DNA of 41,509 nucleotides from an uncultured Alphaproteobacteria bacterium (GTDB lineage: Bacteria > Pseudomonadota > Alphaproteobacteria > Rhodobacterales > Rhodobacteraceae). Each line of letters opens with the position of its first letter. Positions within the stretch are counted from its first letter, which is position 1. This document shows positions 8,286 to 16,476 of the stretch, one piece after another. Below the pieces are notes generated by a model. It was not told the origin of the DNA. It did not search any database and saw only the letters and a program-made list of their open reading frames with translations. The stretch lies in contig CACJWR010000012.1 in the NCBI GenBank assembly GCA_902596985.1, positions 1 through 41,509 on the forward strand, read 5' to 3'. Position numbers and translations under genes: made by a program.

Positions 8286-9650
8286 TTGTTCATAAGAGCA
8301 GGTATAGTTGGTCGCCCTAATGTTGGGAAATCTACATTCTTCAATTGTTTGCTGGGACGCACTAGAGCGATTGTGGGTGATTATGCTGGAGTTACACGCG
8401 ATTATAAGGAAGAACTTCTAGACTTAAAAAATTTTCAAATCCAATTATTGGATACTGCTGGCCTGAAATCATCACTCGATTCTGAACAAGAAAAGACAAT
8501 AAATAGACACACCCTCAATGTAATTAATCATTTAGATATTATTCTATTTGTCGTAGATGGCAGAATTGGGGTGACCTTCGAAGATAAAGAAATATTTCAA
8601 GTGTGTAGGAGGTTAAATAAGCCTACTATTTTAGTTATAAATAAAATTGAAACATCTATGATTGAACAGAGATTTTATGAAGAAGATATAAACTTCTTTG
8701 GTGTACCTTATAATATTTTTGTTTCTAGTGAGCACAGGTTAGGGATAGAAAAAGTGTTCACTGCTCTCGAAAATATTTGTCAAGAAAATAAGCTAGAATC
8801 GATTATGAAGAAAGTATCCAATTCTGGGAAAAAACCTATCAATATAGCGATAATCGGTCGCCCAAATGTTGGGAAATCTACACTTGTAAACGCCATTATA
8901 AAACAGAAAAGATTTGTTACTGGTCCGGAAGCCGGATTAACTAGAGATAGCAATTTTGTTTTTTTTGATTGGGATAATGATTTTTTCAAGATTTACGATA
9001 CTGCTGGTGCAAGAAAAAAACGCAAAATAAATAATTCTTTAGAAAAAGAGTCAGTCAAAGAAACTTTAAGAGCCATAAAGTTTGCCCAAATTGTTATATT
9101 AGTTTTAGAACCTGATGAATTACTTAATGCTCAGGATCAAAAGCTTGCCTCTCTGTGTGAGAGAGAGGGTAGAGCCATTGTTTTTGTTGTCAACAAGAGT
9201 GACAAAATTTTTGATAAAAAATTTGTTGATGAAAAACTAAAGAAAACTATTTCAAGATCTTTGCCTCAGTTCAAAGGAGCACATTTTTCTTATATTTCAG
9301 GTTTAAAAAGTATTGGTCTTGATAACTTAAGAGAAAATGTGATGAAAGCTTATTCAAATTGGAACTTTAGACAGTCAACTTCCAATCTCAATATTTGGTT
9401 GAAGGAAAAACTTGATAAACACGCTCCACCGACTAACAGCGAAAAAAGAAGAATTAAGCTAAAGTATATAGTGCAATCAAATACTAGACCGCCAACTATC
9501 AAAATATTTACTTCTCACAATGGAGTCGTATCAAAATCTTATAAAAGATATCTTGAAAACTCATTTAGAGAAGATTTTGGTCTTCTCGGTACACCAATAA
9601 GAATAATATTTAAGTCAGGTGATAATCCTTTCACTTTTAGTAAGTATTAA
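8286..9650 (+). CDS. der: Ribosome-assembly GTPase Der (EngA)
   Basis: Der has two GTPase domains in tandem and a KH-like C-terminal domain and helps mature the 50S subunit. G1 motifs GRPNVGKST are at residues 9-17 and 191-199. DTAG boxes follow both, and NK-type G4 motifs are NKIE in the first domain and NKSDK in the second; Glu in the first domain is common in the family. The C-terminal KH domain has the typical SNTRPPTIKIF and the GTPIRI...NPF end. Length 454 is normal. Start is TTG at 8286, supported by AAGGAGA at 8274-8280. The 3' end overlaps the convergent dehydrogenase gene by 36 bases. Confidence 0.97.
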   Translation: MFIRAGIVGRPNVGKSTFFNCLLGRTRAIVGDYAGVTRDYKEELLDLKNFQIQLLDTAGLKSSLDSEQEKTINRHTLNVINHLDIILFVVDGRIGVTFEDKEIFQVCRRLNKPTILVINKIETSMIEQRFYEEDINFFGVPYNIFVSSEHRLGIEKVFTALENICQENKLESIMKKVSNSGKKPINIAIIGRPNVGKSTLVNAIIKQKRFVTGPEAGLTRDSNFVFFDWDNDFFKIYDTAGARKKRKINNSLEKESVKETLRAIKFAQIVILVLEPDELLNAQDQKLASLCEREGRAIVFVVNKSDKIFDKKFVDEKLKKTISRSLPQFKGAHFSYISGLKSIGLDNLRENVMKAYSNWNFRQSTSNLNIWLKEKLDKHAPPTNSEKRRIKLKYIVQSNTRPPTIKIFTSHNGVVSKSYKRYLENSFREDFGLLGTPIRIIFKSGDNPFTFSKY

Positions 9651-10319
9651 AATCTTCTCTATTACTCTTCTGGCTTCTTTATTAACAGCATCATTATCAA
9701 TAGTCTTTTCACCTGGAAAAATCCTCTTTCTTAACTTTGTTCCCATTGGCCTTGGATATTGAATTAGAACATTGATCCCTAATCTTTTATTTTCTTCTTG
9801 ATATGATAGGAACAGTTGATCACATGCTTTTTTTGCCGAATTGTAGAGACCATTAAATTTTTTTGTTCTAACATCGGATATATAAACGAATAAACCTTTG
9901 GGATCTCTACTTAATAATCGATGAAAACATGATATTAATCTAAAAGAAATCATGATCGGTGAAAGTAAATTAATCTCTACCTCTTTTAAAGAAACTTGAT
10001 TGATTGGCATCATTTGAAGCGAAGACATAGCACAGTGGACAATACCATAAAGTTCTCCAAAATTTTCTGATATTCTATTTGATAGCTCTTCAATTGTTCC
10101 TTGCTTTGCTAGATCTATACAAACAAGCGTTACTGACCCTTTTGTTTGTTCTATAGCATCAGATAAGTCTTCTAATCGATTTTTATCTCTACCGACAGCG
10201 ATAACCTCAGCACCCTCCTTAGCCAACGCGACAGCGATGCTAAATCCTAGACCACTGGTTGCTCCTGTTATAAGCACTTTTGATCCATAAAGTCTCTGAG
10301 AATTATGATCTACTTTCAT
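9615..10319 (-). CDS. Short-chain dehydrogenase/reductase (SDR family)
   Basis: This NAD(P)-binding oxidoreductase of 234 residues has the TGATSGLG cofactor motif near residue 20 and a YNSAK (YxxxK) active-site pair. The usual NNAG is replaced by HCAMS, and the candidate catalytic Ser (in YISDVR) is 11 rather than 13 residues before the Tyr, so activity may be atypical. The start at 10319 is chosen because it overlaps the cvpA stop (TAATG); an upstream in-frame start at 10334 would add five residues within cvpA. In many alphaproteobacteria a similar SDR follows cvpA-purF; here purF is not between them. Substrate is unknown. Confidence 0.85.
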   Translation of the reverse strand: MKVDHNSQRLYGSKVLITGATSGLGFSIAVALAKEGAEVIAVGRDKNRLEDLSDAIEQTKGSVTLVCIDLAKQGTIEELSNRISENFGELYGIVHCAMSSLQMMPINQVSLKEVEINLLSPIMISFRLISCFHRLLSRDPKGLFVYISDVRTKKFNGLYNSAKKACDQLFLSYQEENKRLGINVLIQYPRPMGTKLRKRIFPGEKTIDNDAVNKEARRVIEKILILTKSERIIT

Positions 10320-10879
10320 TACTTTTTTACACAAGTTGTTAACAGATTATCGTAATTGCTAATTATCCACTCTGGAATATTTTGGGGATACTTTGTAAGT
10401 ATTTTTTCTTGTACATCTAAAGTGATCATATTGGACTTAGACAGCCCAATAAATTTCCATGAATCACCGTCTTTAAGCACCTGGTTGTAGATAATAAGAA
10501 AAATTATTATTATTATCCCCCCTCTTAAAAACCCAAAAAGCAGACCAAATATTTTATTTACCTCATTAAGGATTGAGGTTTCGATAAAATATGAAATTCT
10601 GTATGTAATGAATGAGATAGCTATAAGAGCTAGTGTAAAGCCCAAGATAAAAGAAAGTATCATCATCAATTCACAGCTATCGCCTAATACGCCCATGACA
10701 AAATCTATTTCAGAAATAGTAGTAAAAATAAGAGGGGAAATAAGATATGCTACTAAAATTGCCAGAAACCAGTTTAAAATTAACAGAACTTCTTTTATGA
10801 AACCTCTATAGTAGGCAAAAAATCCTGAGAAAATTATCAATCCGGCCGAAATCAAATCAAAAGAGGACAAGGTCTCCAT
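10319..10879 (-). CDS. cvpA: CvpA family membrane protein
   Basis: This 186-residue inner-membrane protein has about four hydrophobic helices and the family start DLISAGLIIFSGFFAYYRGF with the following KEVL motif. CvpA was named for colicin V production in E. coli; its molecular function is still debated, with links to envelope stress. In E. coli and many alphaproteobacteria it precedes purF, but here the next gene is an SDR that overlaps its stop. The gene follows the MlaF-like ATPase with a 50-base gap, the largest break in this part of the operon. Confidence 0.9.
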   Translation of the reverse strand: METLSSFDLISAGLIIFSGFFAYYRGFIKEVLLILNWFLAILVAYLISPLIFTTISEIDFVMGVLGDSCELMMILSFILGFTLALIAISFITYRISYFIETSILNEVNKIFGLLFGFLRGGIIIIIFLIIYNQVLKDGDSWKFIGLSKSNMITLDVQEKILTKYPQNIPEWIISNYDNLLTTCVKK

Positions 10880-10929
10880 TAGCTCAGCTTCCTTTGTAAA
10901 GAAATTTAATTAACAAACTTTCTAAGAAA

Positions 10930-11664
10930 TTAACCATTTAAGAATATCTTTAACAATTTATTTTTGGATAAGATAGCCTGTTTTGGATTTCCAGACCATT
11001 CAACTTTTCCATCCTCTAATAGAATAATCTTCGTCGCGAGAAACATTGCCAAATTAATATCATGAGTGATTGTAATGGCAGTTTTTTTTGAATCCTTTAT
11101 GATCTTATCAATTAAAGAAATTATTTTTTTAGACATTATTGGGTCAAGCCCAGTAGTGGGTTCATCAAAAATCAAAATATCTGGTTCTGAAAATATTGAT
11201 CTCGCTATGCCAACCCTTTTTTGCATTCCCCCAGATAATTCAGATGGGTAGTCGTCAGCTATGTCGGTAGGCAATCCGACCTCTCTTAGCCTTTCAATTG
11301 CTAGTTTTCTAAGCTTTATAATGCTGGGAGACTTTTCATTATATAGTTTTTTAAAAGCAATGTTCTGCCAAATATTATAGCTATCGAATAGTGCATTGCT
11401 TTGAAAACAAACACCCAATTTATTTAAAATCTTTTGCTGATCTGTATTTCCGCCAATCAGCTTACCATCGAAAAATATTGAACCAGAGCTAATATCTTCT
11501 AGCCCTAATATGCACTTTGCCAACATAGACTTGCCTGCACCTGAACCACCTATAATTACCAAATGCTCCTCTGGCTCTATTGTAAAAGAAATATTCTTTA
11601 GAATCCGTTTAGAATCTATCGCCTTATTTAAGTTTTTCACTTCGATTTTCGATTTTTTGATCAT
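10930..11664 (-). CDS. mlaF: ABC transporter ATPase, MlaF-like (phospholipid transport)
   Basis: This is a 244-residue ATPase subunit of the MCE/Mla class. Walker A GGSGAGKS is at about residues 38-45, the signature LSGGMQKR near 143, and Walker B with ILIFDEPTTGLDP near 162-174. The signature with Met-Gln (SGGMQ) is typical of MlaF. It should pair with the MlaE-type permease encoded just upstream; the ATG overlaps the mlaE stop as ATGA. The pair probably moves phospholipids between inner and outer membranes, but the required MCE-domain subunit (MlaD) is not in the window. Confidence 0.92.
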   Translation of the reverse strand: MIKKSKIEVKNLNKAIDSKRILKNISFTIEPEEHLVIIGGSGAGKSMLAKCILGLEDISSGSIFFDGKLIGGNTDQQKILNKLGVCFQSNALFDSYNIWQNIAFKKLYNEKSPSIIKLRKLAIERLREVGLPTDIADDYPSELSGGMQKRVGIARSIFSEPDILIFDEPTTGLDPIMSKKIISLIDKIIKDSKKTAITITHDINLAMFLATKIILLEDGKVEWSGNPKQAILSKNKLLKIFLNG

Positions 11665-12443
11665 TTATTAAATAAGGCTTCTGTTAAAATATAGTTTGCG
11701 GCAAGAATAGTTATTGAAGACCAAACAACAGAGTTAATAGTTGCTTTACCCACACCTTGTGCTCCAACTGTTGTATTAAGTCCATGAAATGTTCCTATCA
11801 CGCCAATGATTAACCCGAAGAAGCCGGCTTTTATTAAACCAGAAACAACGTCGGCTAATTCTAGGAATTTAATTGTATTTAATAAATAATTTGATGGATT
11901 AAATTCGAGGGTACTAACGCCAACCAAGAACCCCCCTAAAATGCCAAGAATATCGCCGGTTAGTGTTAAGAGTGGTAAGGAAATAATACAAGCAAAAACT
12001 CGAGGTATAATAAGAAAATTATATGGGTTTGCATTCAGTGTATAAAGAGCGTCAATCTGTTCTGTAACTTTCATTGTTCCTATTTCAGCGGATATTGACG
12101 AAGCGACCCGACCCGACATTATCAATCCACATAGCACGGGTCCTAGTTCTCTACAAATACCGATAGCCACTATTGAAGGAACTACACTTTCGGCATTGAA
12201 CCGAGTTCCTCCAGAATAAATTTGAAGAGCTAAAGCAGCACCAGTAAAAACAGCAGTCAATCCTACAACAGGTAAAGACATAAACCCTATTTGTATTAAT
12301 TGATTGAAAAAGGCCTTAGCATAGAATGGTCCCGTAAGTGCATATGATAGTATTCTCCAGGCAAATCTGCTAAAAATACCAATCTTAGACATAAACATTA
12401 GAAGTGTGTTACCTAAAAGCGCGATATAAAAAATAATTTTCAT
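11661..12443 (-). CDS. mlaE: ABC transporter permease, MlaE-like
   Basis: This 260-residue permease has an N-terminal amphipathic segment and five helices typical of MlaE. Family motifs are visible: FTGAALALQ near residue 66, a central ELGPVLCGLIMSGRVASS followed by the EIGTMKVTEQIDAL loop, and a C-terminal GANTTVG-type stretch (NTTVGAQGVG). It forms the membrane part of an Mla-type phospholipid transporter with the downstream ATPase. It follows alr with 8 bases between. A similar alr-mlaE-mlaF order occurs in Rickettsiales, from memory. Confidence 0.92.
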   Translation of the reverse strand: MKIIFYIALLGNTLLMFMSKIGIFSRFAWRILSYALTGPFYAKAFFNQLIQIGFMSLPVVGLTAVFTGAALALQIYSGGTRFNAESVVPSIVAIGICRELGPVLCGLIMSGRVASSISAEIGTMKVTEQIDALYTLNANPYNFLIIPRVFACIISLPLLTLTGDILGILGGFLVGVSTLEFNPSNYLLNTIKFLELADVVSGLIKAGFFGLIIGVIGTFHGLNTTVGAQGVGKATINSVVWSSITILAANYILTEALFNK

Positions 12444-12451
12444 ATAATTTC

Positions 12452-13492
12452 CTATTTTGAGTAAACTCTGCTAAGTCTTTCACCCAAATTCACTAGCACT
12501 TCATGACTTATGGTTTTACAGTCTTTTGCAAAATCATCAACTTGATATTCAGGTGAAAATACACAAAGATATTTAGGGGATTTGGGTAAATTTGAAATAT
12601 CTACTGTAACCAGATCCATAGAAATTCTGCCTATTATGGGGCATGGTATGTTTCCATAGAATAATTTACCTATGTTACTCAGTGTTCTCGGTAAACCGTC
12701 TGCATATCCCATTGCTAGAGTAGCAACTCTCATCTTATGTTTAGCTTTATATGTAAAGTTATAACCAACTTGCATGTTTTTATCTATTATAAAGTCTTGA
12801 AGGACTGGAACCTTTATTTGAATAACTTCTTTCAATCCATTATTCCTAATTCCTCCATATAACCCAATACCAGGCCTGACCATATCAAAGTGAAACTCGT
12901 TTCCTAATAAAGTTCCATGGCTTGCTGAGATACTTTTACGGATGTTAGGTAAAAATTTACATAGTTTAATAAATAAGTCTTTTTGTGCTTTGTTTTCTTT
13001 ATTGCTTGTTTCGTCTGCACAAGCTAAATGTGACAAAATCAAATTCAATGGTAGTGATTTTATTATATCGATGTTTTCTAGAAGAGATTGCTTATCCAGT
13101 CCTAGGCGGTTCATACCGGTGTTTAGTTGAATGGCAACCTTTTGAGTTTGATTAAAAATTTCAATAAACTTTTGGGCCTCTAAAATGTTATTAATGATTG
13201 GAGTTATATTATGTTCCCTATAAAGATTAGATTTCAGAAAATCAAATCCATTTAAAGTGAATATTTCACAATCCCTTGAGTAGCTCCTTATCTTTATTGC
13301 TTCAGAAATAGTAGCCGTGAAAAAACTTCTTACGCCATATCGTTCAATTTCAGGGACTATTTTCGCTATTCCTAGGCCATAAGCGTCTGATTTAACAACA
13401 GCCGATAGCACAGTATTTGTTTTTATTATTCTTTGAAAAAATTTGATATTACTTTTTAAATTGGCAAGATTAATATGAAGTTCAGGAGACAA
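12452..13492 (-). CDS. alr: Alanine racemase
   Basis: Alr is a PLP enzyme that makes D-alanine for peptidoglycan. The PLP lysine is Lys34 in AVVKSDAYGLG; the phosphate/pyridine region VRPGIGLYGG and the second catalytic Tyr (in VGYNFTY) followed by GYADGLPR are present, as is GRISMDLVTVD. The 346 residues are slightly shorter than many family members. The start is TTG at 13492, which has a GAGGA ribosome site about six bases upstream and the typical N-terminal position. It sits between dnaB (15-base gap) and mlaE. Confidence 0.95.
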   Translation of the reverse strand: MSPELHINLANLKSNIKFFQRIIKTNTVLSAVVKSDAYGLGIAKIVPEIERYGVRSFFTATISEAIKIRSYSRDCEIFTLNGFDFLKSNLYREHNITPIINNILEAQKFIEIFNQTQKVAIQLNTGMNRLGLDKQSLLENIDIIKSLPLNLILSHLACADETSNKENKAQKDLFIKLCKFLPNIRKSISASHGTLLGNEFHFDMVRPGIGLYGGIRNNGLKEVIQIKVPVLQDFIIDKNMQVGYNFTYKAKHKMRVATLAMGYADGLPRTLSNIGKLFYGNIPCPIIGRISMDLVTVDISNLPKSPKYLCVFSPEYQVDDFAKDCKTISHEVLVNLGERLSRVYSK

Positions 13493-13507
13493 TTATTATC
13501 CTCAGTC

Positions 13508-14956
13508 TCAATTTTTGACATGATGGCTCTTTGCCAAATTACCAAATCTTGTAAAACGTCCATCAAAAGCTAAATCAACTGTACCAACTGGACCGTGGCG
13601 TTGCTTTCCAATAATTAACTCTGCTTTCCCATGAATTTGTTCCATTTCCTCTTGCCACTTTATAAGTGCATCAAGGTCTTGATCGCCCGGCTTTTCCCTC
13701 TCTTTATAATACTCTTCTCGAAATATAAACAAAACAACATCAGCATCTTGTTCAATAGAACCACTCTCCCGTAGATCTGAAAGCTGTGGTCTTTTATCAT
13801 CTCTATTTTCCACTTGCCGAGAGAGTTGAGATAAAGCTAAGACAGGTATATTCAATTCTTTTGCAATTGCTTTAAGTCCTTGAGTTATTTCAGCAATTTC
13901 ATTAACTCTGTTTTCTCGGTTTGATGAAGCTCGTATTAATTGAAGATAATCTATTATCAAAAAATCAAGGCCATGTGTTCTTTTTAGTCTTCTAGCTTTA
14001 GATGCTATACTTGATATTAAAAGTGCAGGAGTATCATCTATAAAAAATTTACTTTGATCCAGTGACCGAGCAGCATCCACGAACTGATTAAATTCATTTT
14101 CGGATAGCTCTCCTCTTCTGATCTGTTCTGAAGGAATTTTGCTTATATCAGATAAAATTCTTGTGGCAAGCTGTGCTGAAGACATTTCAAGTGAAAAGAA
14201 GCCAACACTAGAAGCTTTGCCATATTTCTTATAATTTGCAATCGAGGCATTATATGCGATATTTGTTGCCAAAGCGGTTTTTCCCATAGATGGTCGTCCA
14301 GCAAGAATTATCAAGTCTGAATTCTGCAACCCTCCCAATTTCTTGTCTATGTCGATAAATCCAGAAGGTATACCCGATACGCCTTGTATATCTGAGTCGA
14401 AAGCTCTGTTAGCCAATTCGATTGCCTCAGTTGCAGCTTTCACAAGAGGCTCAAAGCTTTTTGATTGAGTACCATTTGATGACACATCATAAAGAGATTG
14501 TTCAGCTTTTGTTATAAGTTGAGCAGGGACTGTTTCTTCGGTTATTTTTTTTGCATCAAGAATTATTTCGTTTCCAATATCAACGAGTTTTCTTCTAACC
14601 GCTAGATCATATAAAGCATTTGCATAGTCTTTTGCCGCATAGGCACTTATAGCCATCGCAGATAATTCAGTAAGCAAAGAAGGAACGTCTATATCATGGA
14701 AATCTTCGTCTGAGTCTAAATACGGTTTTAAAGTAATAGGTGAGACAATCAGCCCTTTTTTTGTTCTAGATGCAATGTGGGAAAATATTTTTTTATTTAT
14801 TCCGTCATAGAAATGATCTTCATCAATAATGGATTCAATCTCCCCTAAGACCTCGCTATTTACTAATAGCAGACCTATAAGAGCTTGCTCGGCTTCAAGA
14901 TTAAAAGTTGAAGATTTATCGACATCTGCCGTTTGATCAAGTTTAACATTATCCAT
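13508..14956 (-). CDS. dnaB: Replicative DNA helicase DnaB
   Basis: DnaB is the hexameric helicase that unwinds DNA at the replication fork. The 482 residues have the N-terminal DnaG-interacting domain (NLEAEQALIGLLL near residue 20) and a C-terminal RecA-like domain with Walker A GRPSMGKT (Lys226), a Walker B ending FLIIDYLQL, and the QLSRQVENR and SDLRESGSIEQDAD motifs. No intein interrupts it. It follows rplI with a gap of 121 bases and starts at ATG 14956. A perfect 12-base palindrome (TAGTATATACTA) lies 15 bases upstream. The rpsF-rpsR-rplI-dnaB-alr order is widespread in alphaproteobacteria. Confidence 0.97.
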   Translation of the reverse strand: MDNVKLDQTADVDKSSTFNLEAEQALIGLLLVNSEVLGEIESIIDEDHFYDGINKKIFSHIASRTKKGLIVSPITLKPYLDSDEDFHDIDVPSLLTELSAMAISAYAAKDYANALYDLAVRRKLVDIGNEIILDAKKITEETVPAQLITKAEQSLYDVSSNGTQSKSFEPLVKAATEAIELANRAFDSDIQGVSGIPSGFIDIDKKLGGLQNSDLIILAGRPSMGKTALATNIAYNASIANYKKYGKASSVGFFSLEMSSAQLATRILSDISKIPSEQIRRGELSENEFNQFVDAARSLDQSKFFIDDTPALLISSIASKARRLKRTHGLDFLIIDYLQLIRASSNRENRVNEIAEITQGLKAIAKELNIPVLALSQLSRQVENRDDKRPQLSDLRESGSIEQDADVVLFIFREEYYKEREKPGDQDLDALIKWQEEMEQIHGKAELIIGKQRHGPVGTVDLAFDGRFTRFGNLAKSHHVKN

Positions 14957-14970
14957 GGGTCACACGCGAA

Positions 14971-14982
14971 TAGTATATACTA
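14971..14982. repeat. 12-base perfect palindrome upstream of dnaB
   Basis: TAGTATATACTA reads the same on both strands and sits 15 bases before the dnaB start codon, in the 121-base gap after rplI. Its sequence is AT-rich, so chance is possible, but the location fits an operator or promoter-related site. No protein that would bind it is evident in the window. Confidence 0.3.
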
Positions 14983-15077
14983 ACTCTTTTTTTTTCACCA
15001 AGTTAATTATAGCTACAATCGCTATTTAATAGTGTTACGCTTGTAGGGTTCAGTACCTTGTGTTGGTTAGCAGGCTA

Positions 15078-15707
15078 TTATGTCCCGCTTTGCTCGGGTG
15101 ATCCATTTTCAGAGCTGGTCTCTACTTTTACTTCTTCAGATATGGCCTCTTCAGTTTTCAGCGAAACACCATCTTCAAGGAGACTTTCGTTAATCTGCAA
15201 ATTAGTTCCATCAGAGCCGTTATCTACATTCTTTTTATCCTCTATATCCGATGTAGTGTCTCCTAAGCTTCGTACAACTTTCAATTTTATCTTGCTTGCA
15301 ACCTCAGGATGCAAAATTATACTCACGTCGAATAATCCTAACTCTTTTATGGGCTTGTCTAAAGCTATCTGTCTTCTGCTAAGTGTTATTCCATTTTCAC
15401 CAATGAGGTTCGCGATATCTCTCGTAGTGACCGAACCATATAATAATCCCGTATCAGACGCTGACCTAACAATTATCAAATTCAAAGATTCTACGTCCAC
15501 GCGTATTTTCTCTGCTTTTTCAATCTCGTCCTTATTTTTCTCTAGTAACTTTGCTTTTGTGGTTTCGAAAACTTCTTTGTTTTCTTTCGTTGCTCTCAAA
15601 GCTTTACCACTAGGAATAAGGTAGTTTCTTCCAAATCCTGGCTTTACTTCAACTGTATCGCCTATATTCCCAAGTTTATTAATCTTTTGAAGTAATATGA
15701 TTTCCAT
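15078..15707 (-). CDS. rplI: Large ribosomal subunit protein bL9 with long acidic tail
   Basis: bL9 binds 23S rRNA near the L1 stalk and helps keep the reading frame. The N-terminal domain is recognisable: IILLQKINKLGNIGDTVEVK then GRNYLIPSGKA. A long central helix and the C-terminal domain (SVTTRDIA, RRQIAL) follow to about residue 150. The remaining 55-60 residues are rich in Glu, Ser and Asp with no predicted structure, making the protein 209 residues against about 150 for E. coli bL9. It follows rpsR with 8 bases between. Confidence 0.95.
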   Translation of the reverse strand: MEIILLQKINKLGNIGDTVEVKPGFGRNYLIPSGKALRATKENKEVFETTKAKLLEKNKDEIEKAEKIRVDVESLNLIIVRSASDTGLLYGSVTTRDIANLIGENGITLSRRQIALDKPIKELGLFDVSIILHPEVASKIKLKVVRSLGDTTSDIEDKKNVDNGSDGTNLQINESLLEDGVSLKTEEAISEEVKVETSSENGSPEQSGT

Positions 15708-15715
15708 GCTAAAGC

Positions 15716-15979
15716 CTATTTGACTGCATAAGGTAAAAGGCCTAAAAATCTCGCGCGTTTTATTGCGATTGCAAGTTCTCTTTGTTTCTTAGTTGAAACT
15801 GCAGTAATTCTTGACGGAATGATTTTCCCTCTTTCTGAAATAAACTTTTGAAGAGTCCTTACGTCCTTGTAGTCAATAGGCTGTGCTCCTTTTTCGGAGA
15901 ACGGACAACTTTTTTGACGCCTAAAATAGTGTTTGTTATTATTGTTTTGGGGCCTTCTATCATTATACCTTTTTTCCAT
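15716..15979 (-). CDS. rpsR: Small ribosomal subunit protein bS18
   Basis: bS18 is a small RNA-binding protein of the 30S platform, partner of bS6. The core CPF...[13 protein letters not shown] then RITAVS and the [11 protein letters not shown] end are canonical. The start is set at ATG 15979 (87 residues), with AGAGGA about ten bases upstream. A TTG at 15988 would overlap the rpsF stop but leaves only about two bases to the ribosome site and is less likely. The N-terminus is unusually rich in Asn, Arg and Gln (RRPQNNNNK). It lies between rpsF and rplI in a ribosomal operon. Confidence 0.96.
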   Translation of the reverse strand: MEKRYNDRRPQNNNNKHYFRRQKSCPFSEKGAQPIDYKDVRTLQKFISERGKIIPSRITAVSTKKQRELAIAIKRARFLGLLPYAVK

Positions 15980-15984
15980 GTCAA

Positions 15985-16332
15985 TCAATTCCTCTCTTCT
16001 TCGTCTTTATTCCTACTGTTCATCATAATTGAATGACCATCTTTATGCTCTTTTACCTTGATAGTTAAAAACCTCATAATGTCTTCATGAATGTTCATTA
16101 AACGCTCCATCTCGGCTACGGCTTTTGCCTCACTATTTAATTTAAACATAAAATAATGACCCTTCCTATTCTTATTCATTCTGTAAGCTATTGATCTTAA
16201 TCCCCAATATTCACTTTCAATTACTTTTCCACCATTCTCAGCAAGGGTACCTTTAAATTCTTCAGCCAGAGTTTCGGCTTGTGCAGATGTTAAATCTTGT
16301 CTGCAAATAAATACATGTTCGTAATTGGGCAT
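15985..16332 (-). CDS. rpsF: Small ribosomal subunit protein bS6
   Basis: bS6 binds the central domain of 16S rRNA together with bS18. It shows the family start with [12 protein letters not shown], the central [19 protein letters not shown] and a terminal FLTIKV strand. At 115 residues it carries a short charged tail (KDEEERN), as is common. It is the first gene of the minus-strand run to cvpA-SDR, and a site AAGGA lies just before its ATG. It is divergent from fabD with 144 bases between. Confidence 0.96.
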   Translation of the reverse strand: MPNYEHVFICRQDLTSAQAETLAEEFKGTLAENGGKVIESEYWGLRSIAYRMNKNRKGHYFMFKLNSEAKAVAEMERLMNIHEDIMRFLTIKVKEHKDGHSIMMNSRNKDEEERN

Positions 16333-16476
16333 ACAAAGTCCTTAAAAATAGTTGGTAAAGTCGTTATATACAGCAAAAATAAAAAAGCAAGCAAACAGTT
16401 GCATTGTTTAAATGATTTTTTTGGTATAAACATAATGCAAAGCAATTTCTCTAAAAACAGTTGTGAGGAAAAGGAT
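16333..16476. promoter_or_regulatory. Divergent intergenic promoter region of rpsF and fabD
   Basis: This 144-base AT-rich gap must carry promoters for both the ribosomal-protein operon (minus) and the fatty-acid operon (plus). On the plus strand TTGTTT (16404-16409) and TATAAA (16425-16430) are spaced by 15 bases, a weak sigma-70-like match. On the minus strand a TATATA box (near 16365-16370) is seen without a good -35. A GAGG ribosome site for fabD is at 16465-16468. Precise starts are not resolved. Confidence 0.35.

Noticed and set aside
15058-15624. 188-codon open frame on the plus strand opposite rplI
   Set aside because: It mirrors the bL9 coding region, has no recognisable domain and is explained by the rplI codon pattern on the other strand.
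16297-16476. Possible 60-residue N-terminal extension of FabD
   Set aside because: The extension overlaps rpsF, has no homology, and the ATG at 16477 has a good ribosome site and family N-terminus.
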